Assembly (NCBI GenBank): GCA_020849275.1
Contig: JADLGO010000028.1
Coordinates: 17,752-81,751 of the forward strand
Direction: 5' to 3'
From: Chthonomonadales bacterium
Lineage (GTDB): Bacteria > Armatimonadota > Chthonomonadetes > Chthonomonadales > CAJBBX01
DNA: 64,000 nucleotides
Shown here: piece after piece, positions 18,226-28,931 of the stretch
Layout: each line of letters opens with the position of its first letter
Numbering within the stretch: the first letter of the stretch is position 1
Made by a program: the position numbers and the translations under genes
Notes under the pieces: generated by a model
Database searches by the model: none
The model's input: only the letters and a program-made list of their open reading frames with translations
What the model was told of the DNA's origin: nothing

Positions 18226-18239
18226 GCGAACGTTTGCAT
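18224..18239. promoter_or_regulatory. LacI-type operator 1
   Basis: A near-perfect 16-base palindrome, ATGCGAACGTTTGCAT, with one mismatch between the half sites and the central CG typical of LacI-family operators. It covers the ATG at 18225 and the predicted transcription start of the lacI-like gene. Confidence 0.7.
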
Positions 18240-18243
18240 GGGC

Positions 18244-18272
18244 ACTATAGCATGGCCTGCAAACGCTTGCAA
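18244..18272 (-). promoter_or_regulatory. Sigma-70-type promoter of the lacI-like gene
   Basis: On the minus strand, TTGCAA (18272-18267) and TATAGT (18249-18244) are separated by 17 bases. The -35 box sits in operator 2 and the expected start near 18237 sits in operator 1, so the repressor should silence its own gene. Confidence 0.55.
18257..18272. promoter_or_regulatory. LacI-type operator 2
   Basis: CTGCAAACGCTTGCAA is a second imperfect palindrome of the same family (two half-site mismatches, central CG). Its centre is 33 bases from that of operator 1, close to three helical turns, so two dimers would lie on the same face of the DNA. The rest of the intergenic region (18273-18433) shows only a small hairpin at 18275-18290; I could not identify the importer promoter. 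Confidence 0.65.
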
Positions 18273-18433
18273 GGGCCGGTTCTGACCGGCGGACGCCACG
18301 GCGCCATGCACGGCCGCCGATCCGTCGCTAGCGCCCAGACCCGGCGGGATTCGTGCCCTCGCCGTCGAATAGGGAGGTGGCGGCGCCCGCGCGCGGCGCG
18401 GTGCCGCACGAAACGCGGGGATGAGGCACGCGT

Positions 18434-19762
18434 ATGACGAGACAGCGCCGCTGGCTACTGGTCGCCGCCCTCCTGGCCGCCTGCGCCGGAGGATGCGGGA
18501 GGAAGAGCGGCTCGCCGGCGTCCGGGAGCGAGGTGGAGGTCGCCCTTTTCAAGGGCGGCTACGGCATCGACTTCTTCGAGCAGGCCGCGCGCGAGTACGA
18601 GCAGAAGCACCCGGGCGTGCGCCTCAAGGTCTGGGGCAACCCGCGCGTGTGGGAGCAGCTTCGGCCCCGGTTCGTGGCCGGGACGCCACCGGACCTCGCC
18701 TGGCCCGGATGGGGGATGGACTACTGGCCCCTCGTCTACGAGGGTCAGGTGACCCCGCTTGACGACGCGCTCGCCGGGCCGGCCTACGACGGCAAGGGCA
18801 TCTGGCGCGACACCTTCGAGCCGAGCCTGCTGCGGCTCGGGCAGTACGACGGCAAGCAGTACATGCTGCCCTACTACTTCAGCATCAACGGCTGGTGGTA
18901 CGACCGGCACCTGTTCGCGAAGCATGGCTGGCAGCCGCCGCGCACCTTCTCCGAGTTGCTGTCGCTCTGCGAGAAGATCAAGGCGGCCGGAATCGCGCCC
19001 ATCACCTACCAGGGCAAGTATCCTTACTACATGGTGACGGGCTTCCTCCTGCCCTGGGCCATCAGCGCCGGCGGCATCCAGGCAGTCGACGACGCACAGA
19101 ACCTGGTGCCAGGCGCCTGGAAGTCGCCAGCGTTCCTGCAAGCCGCTCGAATGGTCAGGGAACTGAAGGACCGTGGCTTCTTCCAGGAGGGCGCCAACGG
19201 GATGAGCCACACGGAGTCGCAGATGGAGTTCGTCTCCGGGCGCGCCGCGATGATCCCGTGCGGCACCTGGCTCTACTCGGAGATGAGCAAACAACTCCCG
19301 CCGGCCGACCGCTTCCAGATGGTCTACTTCCTGCCGCCGGTGCTCGACGACGGGCCCGGCGACCCGACGAACGTGGCCATCGGCATCGAGCCGTGGGTCG
19401 TGCCGACCCGGGGCAAGCACCGCGACACCGCGATCGACTTCTACAAGTACCTGACGTCGCTGCCCAAGGCGAAGGAGTTCGTGGAGCAGAAGGGCACGCT
19501 GATGTCGATCAAGGGCAGCGACCAGGCGAAGCTGCCGGAGCATCTGGAGGAGCCCGCCCGCGCCTTCCGTGAGGCAAGGACGGTCTGGTCCGTGGAGTAT
19601 GTTCAGTGGTACCCGGCGCTAGGGACGGCGAGCCAGAACGCGATGGCGGCGCTGCTCAACGGCGAGGCGAGCCCGGAGGAGTTCGTGCAGCGCCTTGAGG
19701 ACGCGGCCGAGAAGATTCGGCGGGACCGCACCGTCCCGCGGCACCAGGTCGCTCCGCACTGA
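18434..19762 (+). CDS. Sugar ABC transporter substrate-binding lipoprotein
   Basis: A 442-residue family 1 solute-binding protein. The N-terminal signal ends in the lipobox LAAC (Cys17), so the mature protein should be lipid-anchored. The body matches carbohydrate-binding proteins: KHPGVRLKVWGNPRVWEQL, FVAGTPPDLAWPGWG, then SINGWWYDRHLFAKHGW, with many tryptophans and tyrosines of the kind that stack on sugar rings. The pattern is closest to binders for chito- or other oligosaccharides, but that is an impression. It is the first gene of the importer operon, four bases before the first permease. No ATPase gene is in the operon, so a shared MsmK/MalK-type ATPase is expected elsewhere. Confidence 0.9.
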   Translation: MTRQRRWLLVAALLAACAGGCGRKSGSPASGSEVEVALFKGGYGIDFFEQAAREYEQKHPGVRLKVWGNPRVWEQLRPRFVAGTPPDLAWPGWGMDYWPLVYEGQVTPLDDALAGPAYDGKGIWRDTFEPSLLRLGQYDGKQYMLPYYFSINGWWYDRHLFAKHGWQPPRTFSELLSLCEKIKAAGIAPITYQGKYPYYMVTGFLLPWAISAGGIQAVDDAQNLVPGAWKSPAFLQAARMVRELKDRGFFQEGANGMSHTESQMEFVSGRAAMIPCGTWLYSEMSKQLPPADRFQMVYFLPPVLDDGPGDPTNVAIGIEPWVVPTRGKHRDTAIDFYKYLTSLPKAKEFVEQKGTLMSIKGSDQAKLPEHLEEPARAFREARTVWSVEYVQWYPALGTASQNAMAALLNGEASPEEFVQRLEDAAEKIRRDRTVPRHQVAPH

Positions 19763-19765
19763 GCG

Positions 19766-20656
19766 ATGCGCCGAGCACGCGAGCGCGCGGCCTTCGTGGC
19801 CCTGTTCCTGCTGCCCGCCACGGCGCTCTACGGGCTGTTCGTCGTGTGGCCCGTCGCCCAGGCGTTCGGCCTTTCGCTCTACCGCTGGCGCGGCGTCTCC
19901 GAGCAGAAGACCTTCGTGGGGCTGGGCAACTTCCGGCGGCTGCTCGCCGACCCCGTGTTCGGCCTGTCTCTGCTCCACAATGTGGAGTTGCTGGTGGTTG
20001 CCGGCGCGGCGATCCTGGTGATCGCCCTCGCCCTGGCCCACGCGCTGCACACGGGCGGCACCGGCGCGCGCGTGCTTCGCTCGGTCTATCTCTTCCCGCA
20101 GATCATCTCGCTGGTCGTCGTGGCCATCCTGTGGATGTTTGTGCTGAACCCGTCGTTCGGGATCCTGAACGGCACGCTGAAGGCCGTTGGGCTGCCGCGT
20201 CTGGCCCTCGACTGGCTGGGCACGCCAGACACGGCGCTGCCCGCGGTCGGGGCCGCCTTCGTGTGGCACGGGCTCGGCTTCTATGTCATGCTCTTCTCGG
20301 CCGGCCTGCGCGCCATTCCGGTCGAGGTAAACGAGGCGGCGCTCCTGGACGGCGTCGGCGGCCTCACGCGCTTCGCCCACGTTACGCTGCCCATGCTCTG
20401 GGCGGTGATGCGGGTCGCGCTCGTCTACCTGGTCATCAACGCCCTCAACGTGTTCGCGCTGGTCTATCTGATGACCGTGGGCGGCCCGGACCGCCGCACC
20501 GAGGTGATGCTCACGTACCTCTATGAGCAGGGCTTTCGCCACAGCGACTTCGGGTTCGCCACGGCGCTGGCGGTCGCCAACGTCGCCATCGTCATGGCGC
20601 TGAGCGCGGCCGTGTTCGCCGCCCTGCGGCGCGACCCGCGGGAGGGCCGCGCATGA
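19766..20656 (+). CDS. Sugar ABC transporter permease, MalF type
   Basis: A 296-residue inner-membrane protein with six hydrophobic segments. The first begins AFVALFLLPATALYGLFVVW. The EAA loop that contacts the ATPase reads EAALLDGVGGLTRFAHVTLP (near 190-209). It forms a heterodimer with the next gene product. It follows the binding-protein gene by three bases and overlaps the second permease by ATGA, so stoichiometric expression is likely. Confidence 0.92.
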   Translation: MRRARERAAFVALFLLPATALYGLFVVWPVAQAFGLSLYRWRGVSEQKTFVGLGNFRRLLADPVFGLSLLHNVELLVVAGAAILVIALALAHALHTGGTGARVLRSVYLFPQIISLVVVAILWMFVLNPSFGILNGTLKAVGLPRLALDWLGTPDTALPAVGAAFVWHGLGFYVMLFSAGLRAIPVEVNEAALLDGVGGLTRFAHVTLPMLWAVMRVALVYLVINALNVFALVYLMTVGGPDRRTEVMLTYLYEQGFRHSDFGFATALAVANVAIVMALSAAVFAALRRDPREGRA

Positions 20657-21474
20657 TGCGCCGCCTCCTCGCTAACATGGCGATGACGGCGTTCGCACTC
20701 ACGGTGATCCTGCCGCTCGTCTGGGTGCTCATCACGTCGCTCAAGTCGAGTGCACAGATCTTCGCCTCGCCGTGGACGCTTCCTGACCCGCCGATATGGA
20801 GCAACTACGCGCATGCCTGGCAGGAGGCAGGGATCGCGCGCTGCTTCGGCAACAGCCTGCTCGTGACGCTGGCGACGCTGGCGATCTTGTTGCCGGTGGG
20901 CGCGATGGCCGCCTACGTGTTCGCCCGCTACCCGTTTCGCGGGTCGCGCATCCTGTTCGCCCTCTTCCTGGGCGGCATGATGTTCCCGCTCTTCCTGACC
21001 ATCGTGCCCCTCTTCTTCCTCTTGGGAGCGCTCGGGCTTCTCGACAGCCTCGAGGGGTTAACCCTCGTCTACGTGGCCTACTCGCTCCCTTTCACGGTCT
21101 TCGTGCTGACCGGCTTCTTCTTGACGCAGCCTCAGGAGCTCCTCGAGGCCGCGATGATCGACGGATGTGGCAACGCGCAGGCGTTCCGCCGCGTCATGCT
21201 GCCGCTGGCCCGGCCCGGGCTCGTGGTGGTGGGCATCTTCAACGCCATCGGCCTGTGGAACGAGTATCCGCTGGCGCTGGTCATCATGTCGAGCGATGAG
21301 CGACGCACCCTACCACTGGGCGTCGCCAATCTGATGATGGTGGAGCACTACCAGAGCGACTGGGGCGCGCTCTTCGCCGGCCTGGTGATCGTGATGGTGC
21401 CAGTGCTGGTCGTGTACTGGGCCTTCCGCGACCGCATTCACGAGACCATGATCGCCGGGGCGCTGAAGGGATGA
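20653..21474 (+). CDS. Sugar ABC transporter permease, MalG type
   Basis: A 273-residue inner-membrane protein, the second half of the import channel. Six segments are visible, and the EAA loop is EAAMIDGCGNAQAFRRVMLP. The C-terminus (DRIHETMIAGALKG) is the tail usual for MalG-type permeases of the CUT1 class. The start overlaps the upstream stop and its own stop overlaps the next start, making a four-gene coupled unit with the exported enzyme downstream. Confidence 0.92.
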   Translation: MMRRLLANMAMTAFALTVILPLVWVLITSLKSSAQIFASPWTLPDPPIWSNYAHAWQEAGIARCFGNSLLVTLATLAILLPVGAMAAYVFARYPFRGSRILFALFLGGMMFPLFLTIVPLFFLLGALGLLDSLEGLTLVYVAYSLPFTVFVLTGFFLTQPQELLEAAMIDGCGNAQAFRRVMLPLARPGLVVVGIFNAIGLWNEYPLALVIMSSDERRTLPLGVANLMMVEHYQSDWGALFAGLVIVMVPVLVVYWAFRDRIHETMIAGALKG

Positions 21475-24400
21475 AGCCGCAACCCGGGCGCGCCGCGACA
21501 GAGACAGGGGCCCTCGGCAACATGACATGTCGTCTATACCTCCTTCTCACGATTCTGCTGCTCACCCTCGCGCCGGGCGCTCCGGCGAGAGCAGCCGAGC
21601 TACCGTGGCGCGCCGTCGTCGCCGGACGCCTCACGACGGCGGAGCGGCTGGCGATCGCGGACCTGCGGCGCTACCTGGCCCAGGTGGGCGGGGCGGTGCC
21701 GCGGCTCGTTGGTGGGGCGGTATGGCGGCGTGCCCCGTGCCCGGCGGTGGTGGTCGGAACGCCCGCATCGGGGGCTCCAGTGGCCAGGCAGGCGCTCGCA
21801 CGTCTCGCGAAGCGAATCCGCGGGCCGTACGCCGCCTTCCGTTCGCAGGGCTACGCGCTCGCGAACGACCGCGTTGCCGGCGTTCCGGTGGTGCTGCTGG
21901 CCGCCCACACGCCGGAGGGCGTGGTGAACGGCATCTACGGCCTGCTCCGCGAGCTCGGCTTCGGCCTGTTCCTGGGCAGTGAGTCGACGCCGGCACGGCT
22001 GCCCGCCCGCCTGCCGCGCTCTCCCGTGGCGCGGGGGCCCGCATTCGCCGTGCGGGGTGTGCTCCCCTGGTACAACTTCCTCAACAGCCCGACGACGTGG
22101 GACCCGATCGACCACCGGGCGTTCGTCGATCAGCTCGTGCGCATGGGCGCCAACTTCCTCGGCTTTCACTCCTACGACTCCGAGCCGTTCGCCGCCTACG
22201 AGGAAGGTAGCCGGATGCGCTGGGGCGGCCACCTGCTCAGCTCGGCCGACGCCGTGTGGGGAACGCGCCCGACTCCCACGAGCGCCTTCGCTTTCGGCAC
22301 GAGCCTGCTATACGCGTACCCGGCCTTCGGCGCGGCGACGACGCGCCTGGCGGATGCCGACGCCGCCATTCGGCGCGAGCAGGCGGTTATGCGCGAGGCG
22401 CTCGCCTATGCCCACGCGCGCGGGCTCCGCACGTGCCTGGGCTTCGAGGTGAACGGCGACCCGACGCGTGCGGCCGACCGCGCCGTCTTCCAAGCGCGCG
22501 TGGCCCATGTGGCCCGGGCCTACCCGACGCTCGACTATCTCTGGATCTGGCAGCCGGAGACGCAGGGAGCTCAGGGCTATGCCGCTGGCTACAGCCAGCA
22601 TATCCTGCGCGATTCGCTGCGCCCTGGCAGCGCGCTCACCCTCTATGGGATTGCACGCCGGGCGATCTTCCGCCGCGTGGTGGAGCGGACCACCGGCGAG
22701 CGGCCCTTCTTCCGCGACGATGAGGCCGGCAAGCAGGCCCGCGCGACCGAGGGCGCCCGCCTGGAGCAGTTCGCGCAACTCGCGCGGCGAGCGCTCGGGG
22801 CGGGAGCGGGAGCCCCGCGCGTGGTGGTGAGCGGCTGGGGCGGCGACGAGCGCTTGCTCTCCGAGGAGTACTACGAGGGGCTTGACCGCGTACTGCCCCC
22901 GGAGGTCGTCTTCTCATCACTCGACCACATCGCGCCGCGCCCGCGCATCGATCGCGTCTATGGCGAGCTTCCCCGCGCGCGGCAGCGCTGGCCGATCCCG
23001 TGGCTGGAGAACGACGGCGACCAGTGGCACCCGCAGCCGTGGGTGCATACCTACGAGGCGCTCGCCCGCGACGCGCTCCGCGGAGGCTGCCAGGGCCTCA
23101 TCGCCATCCACTGGCGCACGCGCGATGTGGCGGAGAACCTGGGCTACCTGCTCGACTTCGCCTGGGACCCATCGCTCACCGCGGAGGGCTACTTCCGCCA
23201 GATGGCGAGCCTGGCCTACTCGCCAGAGATCGCCGGGGAGATGGCCGCCATCCATGGCGCGCTGGACCGCCTGGGCTACCGATGGATCGGCGGCGGAGGG
23301 CAGGCGGAGTGCGGCTTGTTCGACTGGGGGCCCGGCGACAACGCGAAGGCGACGGATCTGGCGGCGCTGAAGCGGCGGGTACGCGCCCTTCTGCCCCGGG
23401 CCGGGGCCAGCCGCGCCCGCGTGGAGTGGCTGCTCGGCACGATGGACTGGGTGCTGCGGTTCCAGAAGGCGCAGCAGGCGGCCGTCCGGGCGCGCGAGTT
23501 GCTGGCCACGGGCAAGGCCGCCGAGGCGCTGAACGCACTGGACGCAGGCGATCTGGCGGCGGCGATGCGCGCCTACGCGGGCCGCTTGACGACGCGCGGC
23601 GAGCACGGCGTTCTCGCCACCATCAATGGCAAGGCCGTGCCCGCGTGGACGGACCTGCGCAATCGCTGCCTTGCGGCGCTCGGCCGCCCGGCGGAGCCGC
23701 TGCCAAGCTCGGCCTGGCGCCCGGCGCCCCGCATCCTCCTTCCGCGCTTCGTGGCCTCCGCGCGCGCGGGCACCGACCTCGAGCTCAGGCCCCTGTGCCT
23801 GGGCGGCGCGCCCGGCTGGATGCATTTCCGCGCGCTGGGCGACCGCACGTGGACGACGCGTCCGCTGGCCACCGTGCACGGCTGGGTGCGGCGCGGGGTG
23901 GTGGCCGGGGCCGCGGTCCGCGAGCCAGGCATCGAGGTCGCCTTCTCCTACAGCGCCTCGCCCACGCGTCCGATGGCGTGGGGACCAACGGCCATCACGG
24001 CCATGCCCGCGGACGCCGCGCGAACGCAGCCCGCGCGGGCCCCGGCGCGGGCTCCCACCCGCGCCACGCTCGGCCTGAGCGCCGCCACCGACCGCGCCTT
24101 CCCGTTCGTCCTGCGCTGGACAGACGTGCCCGACGCGCTCTACTACACGGTGGAGCGCGACGGCGAGGCCATCGCCGACACGGCCCTCACCTTCTTCCCC
24201 GATGCGCCCACCGAGCCGGCGCCGGAGCACACCTACACGGTGGAGGCCGTCGGGCCGACCGGCCCGCTCGCCCGCGAGACGCTGCGCTGCTCGGCCCGCG
24301 CCGGCGACCCGCCGGACGCGCCCAGAGTGGAGGCGCGGCCCGTTCTGGGAGGCGGCGTGCTGACCTGGCCGGCCGCGAGCGACCCGCGGGTGGCCGGCTA

Positions 24401-25106
24401 CCGCGTGCACACTGCCGGCCTCGCCGGGCCCGCCGACTGGGTGCCGGCGAGCCGGGCGGCGCCGCACCGCTTCGGCGTCCGCGCCGTCGGCGGAACGCCT
24501 GAGCTCGATGTGGTCGCGGTCGATTCGGCGGGCGTCGCCGGGCCCGCCGTGCGCGTGGCTCTGCCGGACCCCGGCGTGCTGCGGCGCGTCGTACTCGACC
24601 TGCCGCTGATCGCCCCGCCAGAGGGCTTCCGCGCGGTGGGTGACGTGGCCTTCGGCGCAGGGGGAGCCGACCTGCGGGACGGTTATCTGGAAGCGCCCGA
24701 CGCGCCGGGAATGGATCTTGCCGCGGGCTTCGACCTGCGCTTCGCCTTCCGCGCCGACTCCGTGGAGGGCATGCCCGTGATCCTCTCGCATGGGGCCTGG
24801 ACCTCGGACGGATGGTTCGTGCAGATACTGGGCGGCTTGCTCATCGTGCGCACGCCCGACGGAGACGCGCAGGGTCCGCGAGTGGAGCCCGGGCGCTGGT
24901 ACGCGGTGCGCTGGCAGTTCGATGGCATCGCCCACCGGCTGGAGGTCGACGGCCGCGAGGCGCAGGAGCCTCGCCCGCTGCGCCCGGTGCCCGCCGCCCG
25001 CCCGTTGCGCATCGGCCAGTACAGTGACGTGCGGCCGGAGTTCGCTTTCCGCGGAGCGATCCGCGGCCTGCGCATCGAGTGCGTGCTGCCGCCCGCCTCG
25101 CCATGA
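21471..25106 (+). CDS. Exported GH20/GH67-like enzyme with C-terminal LamG domain
   Basis: A 1211-residue exported protein coupled to the ABC importer. After a leader comes a signal peptide (MTCRLYLLLTILLLTLAPGA, from residue 18). An N-terminal alpha/beta domain like that preceding GH20 and GH67 barrels reads LTTAERLAIADLRRYLAQVG, then GVVNGIYGLLRELGFGLFLG. A barrel follows from about 195 (RGVLPWYNFLNSPTTWDPID; WIWQPETQGAQGY) to about 590. Fibronectin-like segments lie near 870-1040, and a LamG fold ends the protein. ATG 21471 overlaps the permease stop; ATG 21522 would give a more conventional signal peptide. GH67 enzymes remove glucuronic acid from xylan and GH20 enzymes remove hexosamine, but I cannot choose between them. 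Confidence 0.7.
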   Translation: MKPQPGRAATETGALGNMTCRLYLLLTILLLTLAPGAPARAAELPWRAVVAGRLTTAERLAIADLRRYLAQVGGAVPRLVGGAVWRRAPCPAVVVGTPASGAPVARQALARLAKRIRGPYAAFRSQGYALANDRVAGVPVVLLAAHTPEGVVNGIYGLLRELGFGLFLGSESTPARLPARLPRSPVARGPAFAVRGVLPWYNFLNSPTTWDPIDHRAFVDQLVRMGANFLGFHSYDSEPFAAYEEGSRMRWGGHLLSSADAVWGTRPTPTSAFAFGTSLLYAYPAFGAATTRLADADAAIRREQAVMREALAYAHARGLRTCLGFEVNGDPTRAADRAVFQARVAHVARAYPTLDYLWIWQPETQGAQGYAAGYSQHILRDSLRPGSALTLYGIARRAIFRRVVERTTGERPFFRDDEAGKQARATEGARLEQFAQLARRALGAGAGAPRVVVSGWGGDERLLSEEYYEGLDRVLPPEVVFSSLDHIAPRPRIDRVYGELPRARQRWPIPWLENDGDQWHPQPWVHTYEALARDALRGGCQGLIAIHWRTRDVAENLGYLLDFAWDPSLTAEGYFRQMASLAYSPEIAGEMAAIHGALDRLGYRWIGGGGQAECGLFDWGPGDNAKATDLAALKRRVRALLPRAGASRARVEWLLGTMDWVLRFQKAQQAAVRARELLATGKAAEALNALDAGDLAAAMRAYAGRLTTRGEHGVLATINGKAVPAWTDLRNRCLAALGRPAEPLPSSAWRPAPRILLPRFVASARAGTDLELRPLCLGGAPGWMHFRALGDRTWTTRPLATVHGWVRRGVVAGAAVREPGIEVAFSYSASPTRPMAWGPTAITAMPADAARTQPARAPARAPTRATLGLSAATDRAFPFVLRWTDVPDALYYTVERDGEAIADTALTFFPDAPTEPAPEHTYTVEAVGPTGPLARETLRCSARAGDPPDAPRVEARPVLGGGVLTWPAASDPRVAGYRVHTAGLAGPADWVPASRAAPHRFGVRAVGGTPELDVVAVDSAGVAGPAVRVALPDPGVLRRVVLDLPLIAPPEGFRAVGDVAFGAGGADLRDGYLEAPDAPGMDLAAGFDLRFAFRADSVEGMPVILSHGAWTSDGWFVQILGGLLIVRTPDGDAQGPRVEPGRWYAVRWQFDGIAHRLEVDGREAQEPRPLRPVPAARPLRIGQYSDVRPEFAFRGAIRGLRIECVLPPASP

Positions 25107-25116
25107 AGGAGCCGAT

Positions 25117-26364
25117 ATGCGCCATGTCCTGCCCTGCCTGGCCCTCTTCGCCCTGGCGCTCGCGTTGCCGCCCCACGGGTGGGCCGGCCGCGTGAGCCCG
25201 GCGGACGTCGTGGTGGCCGATCCGGCCGGCGCGTGCGCCGACGGCCTGGCCCCGGTGACCGCGTCGCTGCCGACGGGCGCGCCGACCGGCCGGCGGCTGC
25301 GCCTGCGTGAGCGCATCGGCGGCCGCCCGGCCGGGCCGGCGATCGCCGCGCAGGTCGACGGCGGGCCGGGCGCGGACGCCCCGCGCATCCGGTTCCTTCT
25401 CCCTCCGGGCGCCGCCGGCACCCGCTCGTTCGCCGTGCTCGCGGACGCGAGCGGCGGCCCGGCGGCGATGACCGCACGCGTTGACCCGGCCACCGGCCAG
25501 GCCGAGATCGCGGAGGAAGGCCGGCCCGTCCTGCGCTATCTGTTCCGCACGGTCGAGCCCGGCAAGAGGCTGGCGCCGATCGCGCCGACGAACCTGATCT
25601 ACGCGAGGGCGCGCAGCGACTACATCCACCCACTCTACGGGCTCGACGGACAAGAGCTCACGCTCGATTGGCCTCGGGACCACCCGCATCACCGGGGGAT
25701 CTACTGGGCCTGGCCCGAGGTCGGCTTCGCTGGCGAGCTTGGCGACCTGCACGCGCTCCAGCGTGTGTTCGCGCGTCCGGCGGGCGCGATGCGCCTGGCG
25801 AGCGGTCCCGTCTTCGCGCGGGTCGAGGCGGAGAACACCTGGATGTGGGACGACCGCGTGCCGATCGTGCGCGAGCGCGCCGTGCTGCGCGCCTACCGGG
25901 AGACCCCGGTCGGGCGCCTGATCGACCTGGAGCTACACTTCCGTGCGCTGCGCGACGGCGTGACGCTCGCCCGACGCGGCACGGAGCACTACGGCGGCCT
26001 CAACGTGCGCATGGGGCCGGTCGCCGACCAGCGCATCCTGTTCCACACCGACCCCGAGGGCGCGCGGCCCCGCACCGCGTGGGCCTCACTCTGCGGTGTC
26101 TTTCCCGGTTCCCCGAACAGCGCCGACCTCGTCATCCTGCAGCACCCGGCCAACCCGGACTTCCCCGGTGACTGGGTGCAGTACCCCGAGCTGAACTGGT
26201 TCCAGCCCACGTTCCCGCGCTCCGGGACCCGCCACGCACTCGAGCGGCCGAGGCCGCTCACGCTCCGCTACCGCCTGTGGGTTCGGCGCGGAGGGCCGGC
26301 GCCCGAGGCGCGCTATGCGCGGCAGTGGCGCGCCTACGCCGACGGCGCGCCCGCCGAACCATGA
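25117..26364 (+). CDS. PmoA-like (DUF6807) exported protein
   Basis: A 415-residue protein with a signal peptide (MRHVLPCLALFALALALPPH) and the body of the family loosely called methane-oxygenase PmoA. That name is misleading: members sit in sugar-catabolic loci next to Gfo/Idh/MocA oxidoreductases. Landmarks are SDYIHPLYGLDGQELTLDWP, DHPHHRGIYWAW and FHTDPEGARP, with clustered histidines that could bind metal or sugar. The ATG has AAGGAG seven bases upstream and lies ten bases after the preceding stop, so it is part of the importer operon. Biochemical role unknown. Confidence 0.78.
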   Translation: MRHVLPCLALFALALALPPHGWAGRVSPADVVVADPAGACADGLAPVTASLPTGAPTGRRLRLRERIGGRPAGPAIAAQVDGGPGADAPRIRFLLPPGAAGTRSFAVLADASGGPAAMTARVDPATGQAEIAEEGRPVLRYLFRTVEPGKRLAPIAPTNLIYARARSDYIHPLYGLDGQELTLDWPRDHPHHRGIYWAWPEVGFAGELGDLHALQRVFARPAGAMRLASGPVFARVEAENTWMWDDRVPIVRERAVLRAYRETPVGRLIDLELHFRALRDGVTLARRGTEHYGGLNVRMGPVADQRILFHTDPEGARPRTAWASLCGVFPGSPNSADLVILQHPANPDFPGDWVQYPELNWFQPTFPRSGTRHALERPRPLTLRYRLWVRRGGPAPEARYARQWRAYADGAPAEP

Positions 26365-26374
26365 GGAGGACCCG

Positions 26375-27760
<1,386 letters not shown>

Positions 27761-27775
27761 GCGGGCGCCGGAGGA

Positions 27776-27806
27776 GCCGGCCCCCGCTCCGCGCACGGGG
27801 GCCGGC
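27776..27806. terminator. Bidirectional terminator-like hairpin
   Basis: A perfect 11-base-pair stem (27776-27786 with 27796-27806) with a nine-base loop lies between the convergent importer operon and GH172 gene. It has no T-tract on either strand. Confidence 0.6.
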
Positions 27807-27807
27807 G

Positions 27808-28872
27808 CTAGGGCCGCGGCAGACGCTGCGCCGCGGGCGGCAGCGCGGGGAAGGGCCGATGTGGCTCGGTCTGGTACCAGTAGGCGGTGCTGCTATAGTC
27901 GTTCGAGAGCTTGTTGCCGTGCCCGTGCTCGATTGTGACGCGGATCGACTTGCCGAAGTGGATCGGGTCAAGAACGTGGTAGCGGTACATCGAGTTCTTG
28001 CCGCCGCACGGCCACTCGGGAGTCCCGCTGTAGAGGATCAGCCCGTGGTAGGGAGCGCTGTACTCCGTCAGCGGGCAGTAGGCCATGCCGAAGTAGTCCT
28101 CGGTGCCGGTGCCGCTCAGCGAAGGGCGCTCGTCGCCATCAATGAAGATCATGTCGTCGCCTTCGCCATACCAGTCGTTCGCCTGGCGCTCGAAGACGTC
28201 GATGTTCAGGTTACAGCCGACGTAGTGCCCACGTCCCTCGGCCTCCAGGATCAGATAGTTGCCGGCGCCGCCCGGGTTCATGGCCTCGGGCAGGTTCCAG
28301 ATCGAGTGGGCGTCGCTCTGAAGCTCCTCGCGCCGTGACGGGTGCAACCATCCATCGGTCGGGTTCTCCCTCCGCCACTGAGCGTGGAATCGGGCTACGT
28401 CGTCGGCCAGGCCGCCGCACTCCTCGTAGTCGATGTAGTAGTAGAGCGCATGGGGCGCCTCGCCCTCGTTGGCGATCACCACCCTCGCGCCGCGCGCGAA
28501 CGGCATGGGAAACCAGCAGTTCATGCCTCGCCCGTCGGCCGGCCCCATCTGGAGCGGAGCCGACACGAAGCTGCGCGTGAGCCCGAAGCCCATCCCGAAG
28601 AAGTCGCCGAGGGGAGCCTCCACGCTGGGCTCCGTCTCTCCGTCCCAGTACATGCGGATGACCATCCGCCGGAGCGCGGCGCTCTCGTTGCCGCCAGAGG
28701 TCATCCAGATGTGCCGGATGCAGCCCGCGCCGTCGATGCGGGCGATGTCGTCGACCTCGCCGGGAGCGAAGACGCGGTTATCCTCGTTGCCGCCCGTGGG
28801 GTCGAAGCTCGAGACGCGGCGGCTTCGAACGTCGCGCAGCCGCGCCAGATCGTGCAGGCCACTCAGCATCAT
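27808..28872 (-). CDS. GH172 (DUF2961) glycoside hydrolase, single-domain form
   Basis: A 354-residue protein of the family whose characterised members cleave alpha-D-fructofuranosides or arabinofuranosides. Two glutamates fit the known catalytic pair: Glu237 in WYGEGDDMIF and Glu258 in GTGTEDYFG, separated by 21 residues as in the characterised bifidobacterial enzyme. N-terminal landmarks are SFDPTGGNEDN and IARIDGAGCIRHIWMTSG; the C-terminus has YSSTAYWYQTEPHRPFPALP. There is no signal peptide, so it probably works in the cytoplasm on imported oligosaccharides. The ATGs at 28872 and 28869 both follow GGAGGAG. It is last in a minus-strand operon with the M60, S9 and aldo/keto reductase genes. 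Confidence 0.88.
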   Translation of the reverse strand: MMLSGLHDLARLRDVRSRRVSSFDPTGGNEDNRVFAPGEVDDIARIDGAGCIRHIWMTSGGNESAALRRMVIRMYWDGETEPSVEAPLGDFFGMGFGLTRSFVSAPLQMGPADGRGMNCWFPMPFARGARVVIANEGEAPHALYYYIDYEECGGLADDVARFHAQWRRENPTDGWLHPSRREELQSDAHSIWNLPEAMNPGGAGNYLILEAEGRGHYVGCNLNIDVFERQANDWYGEGDDMIFIDGDERPSLSGTGTEDYFGMAYCPLTEYSAPYHGLILYSGTPEWPCGGKNSMYRYHVLDPIHFGKSIRVTIEHGHGNKLSNDYSSTAYWYQTEPHRPFPALPPAAQRLPRP

Positions 28873-28931
28873 CTCCTCCTCCATCACTCGTCGCTATCGC
28901 CCGATGTGCGAGTCCTCCACGAGGCAACGGG

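Noticed and set aside
18234..18262. Plus-strand promoter for the importer operon using TTGCAT at 18234
   Set aside because: The matching -10 position reads CTGCAA, too poor to call.
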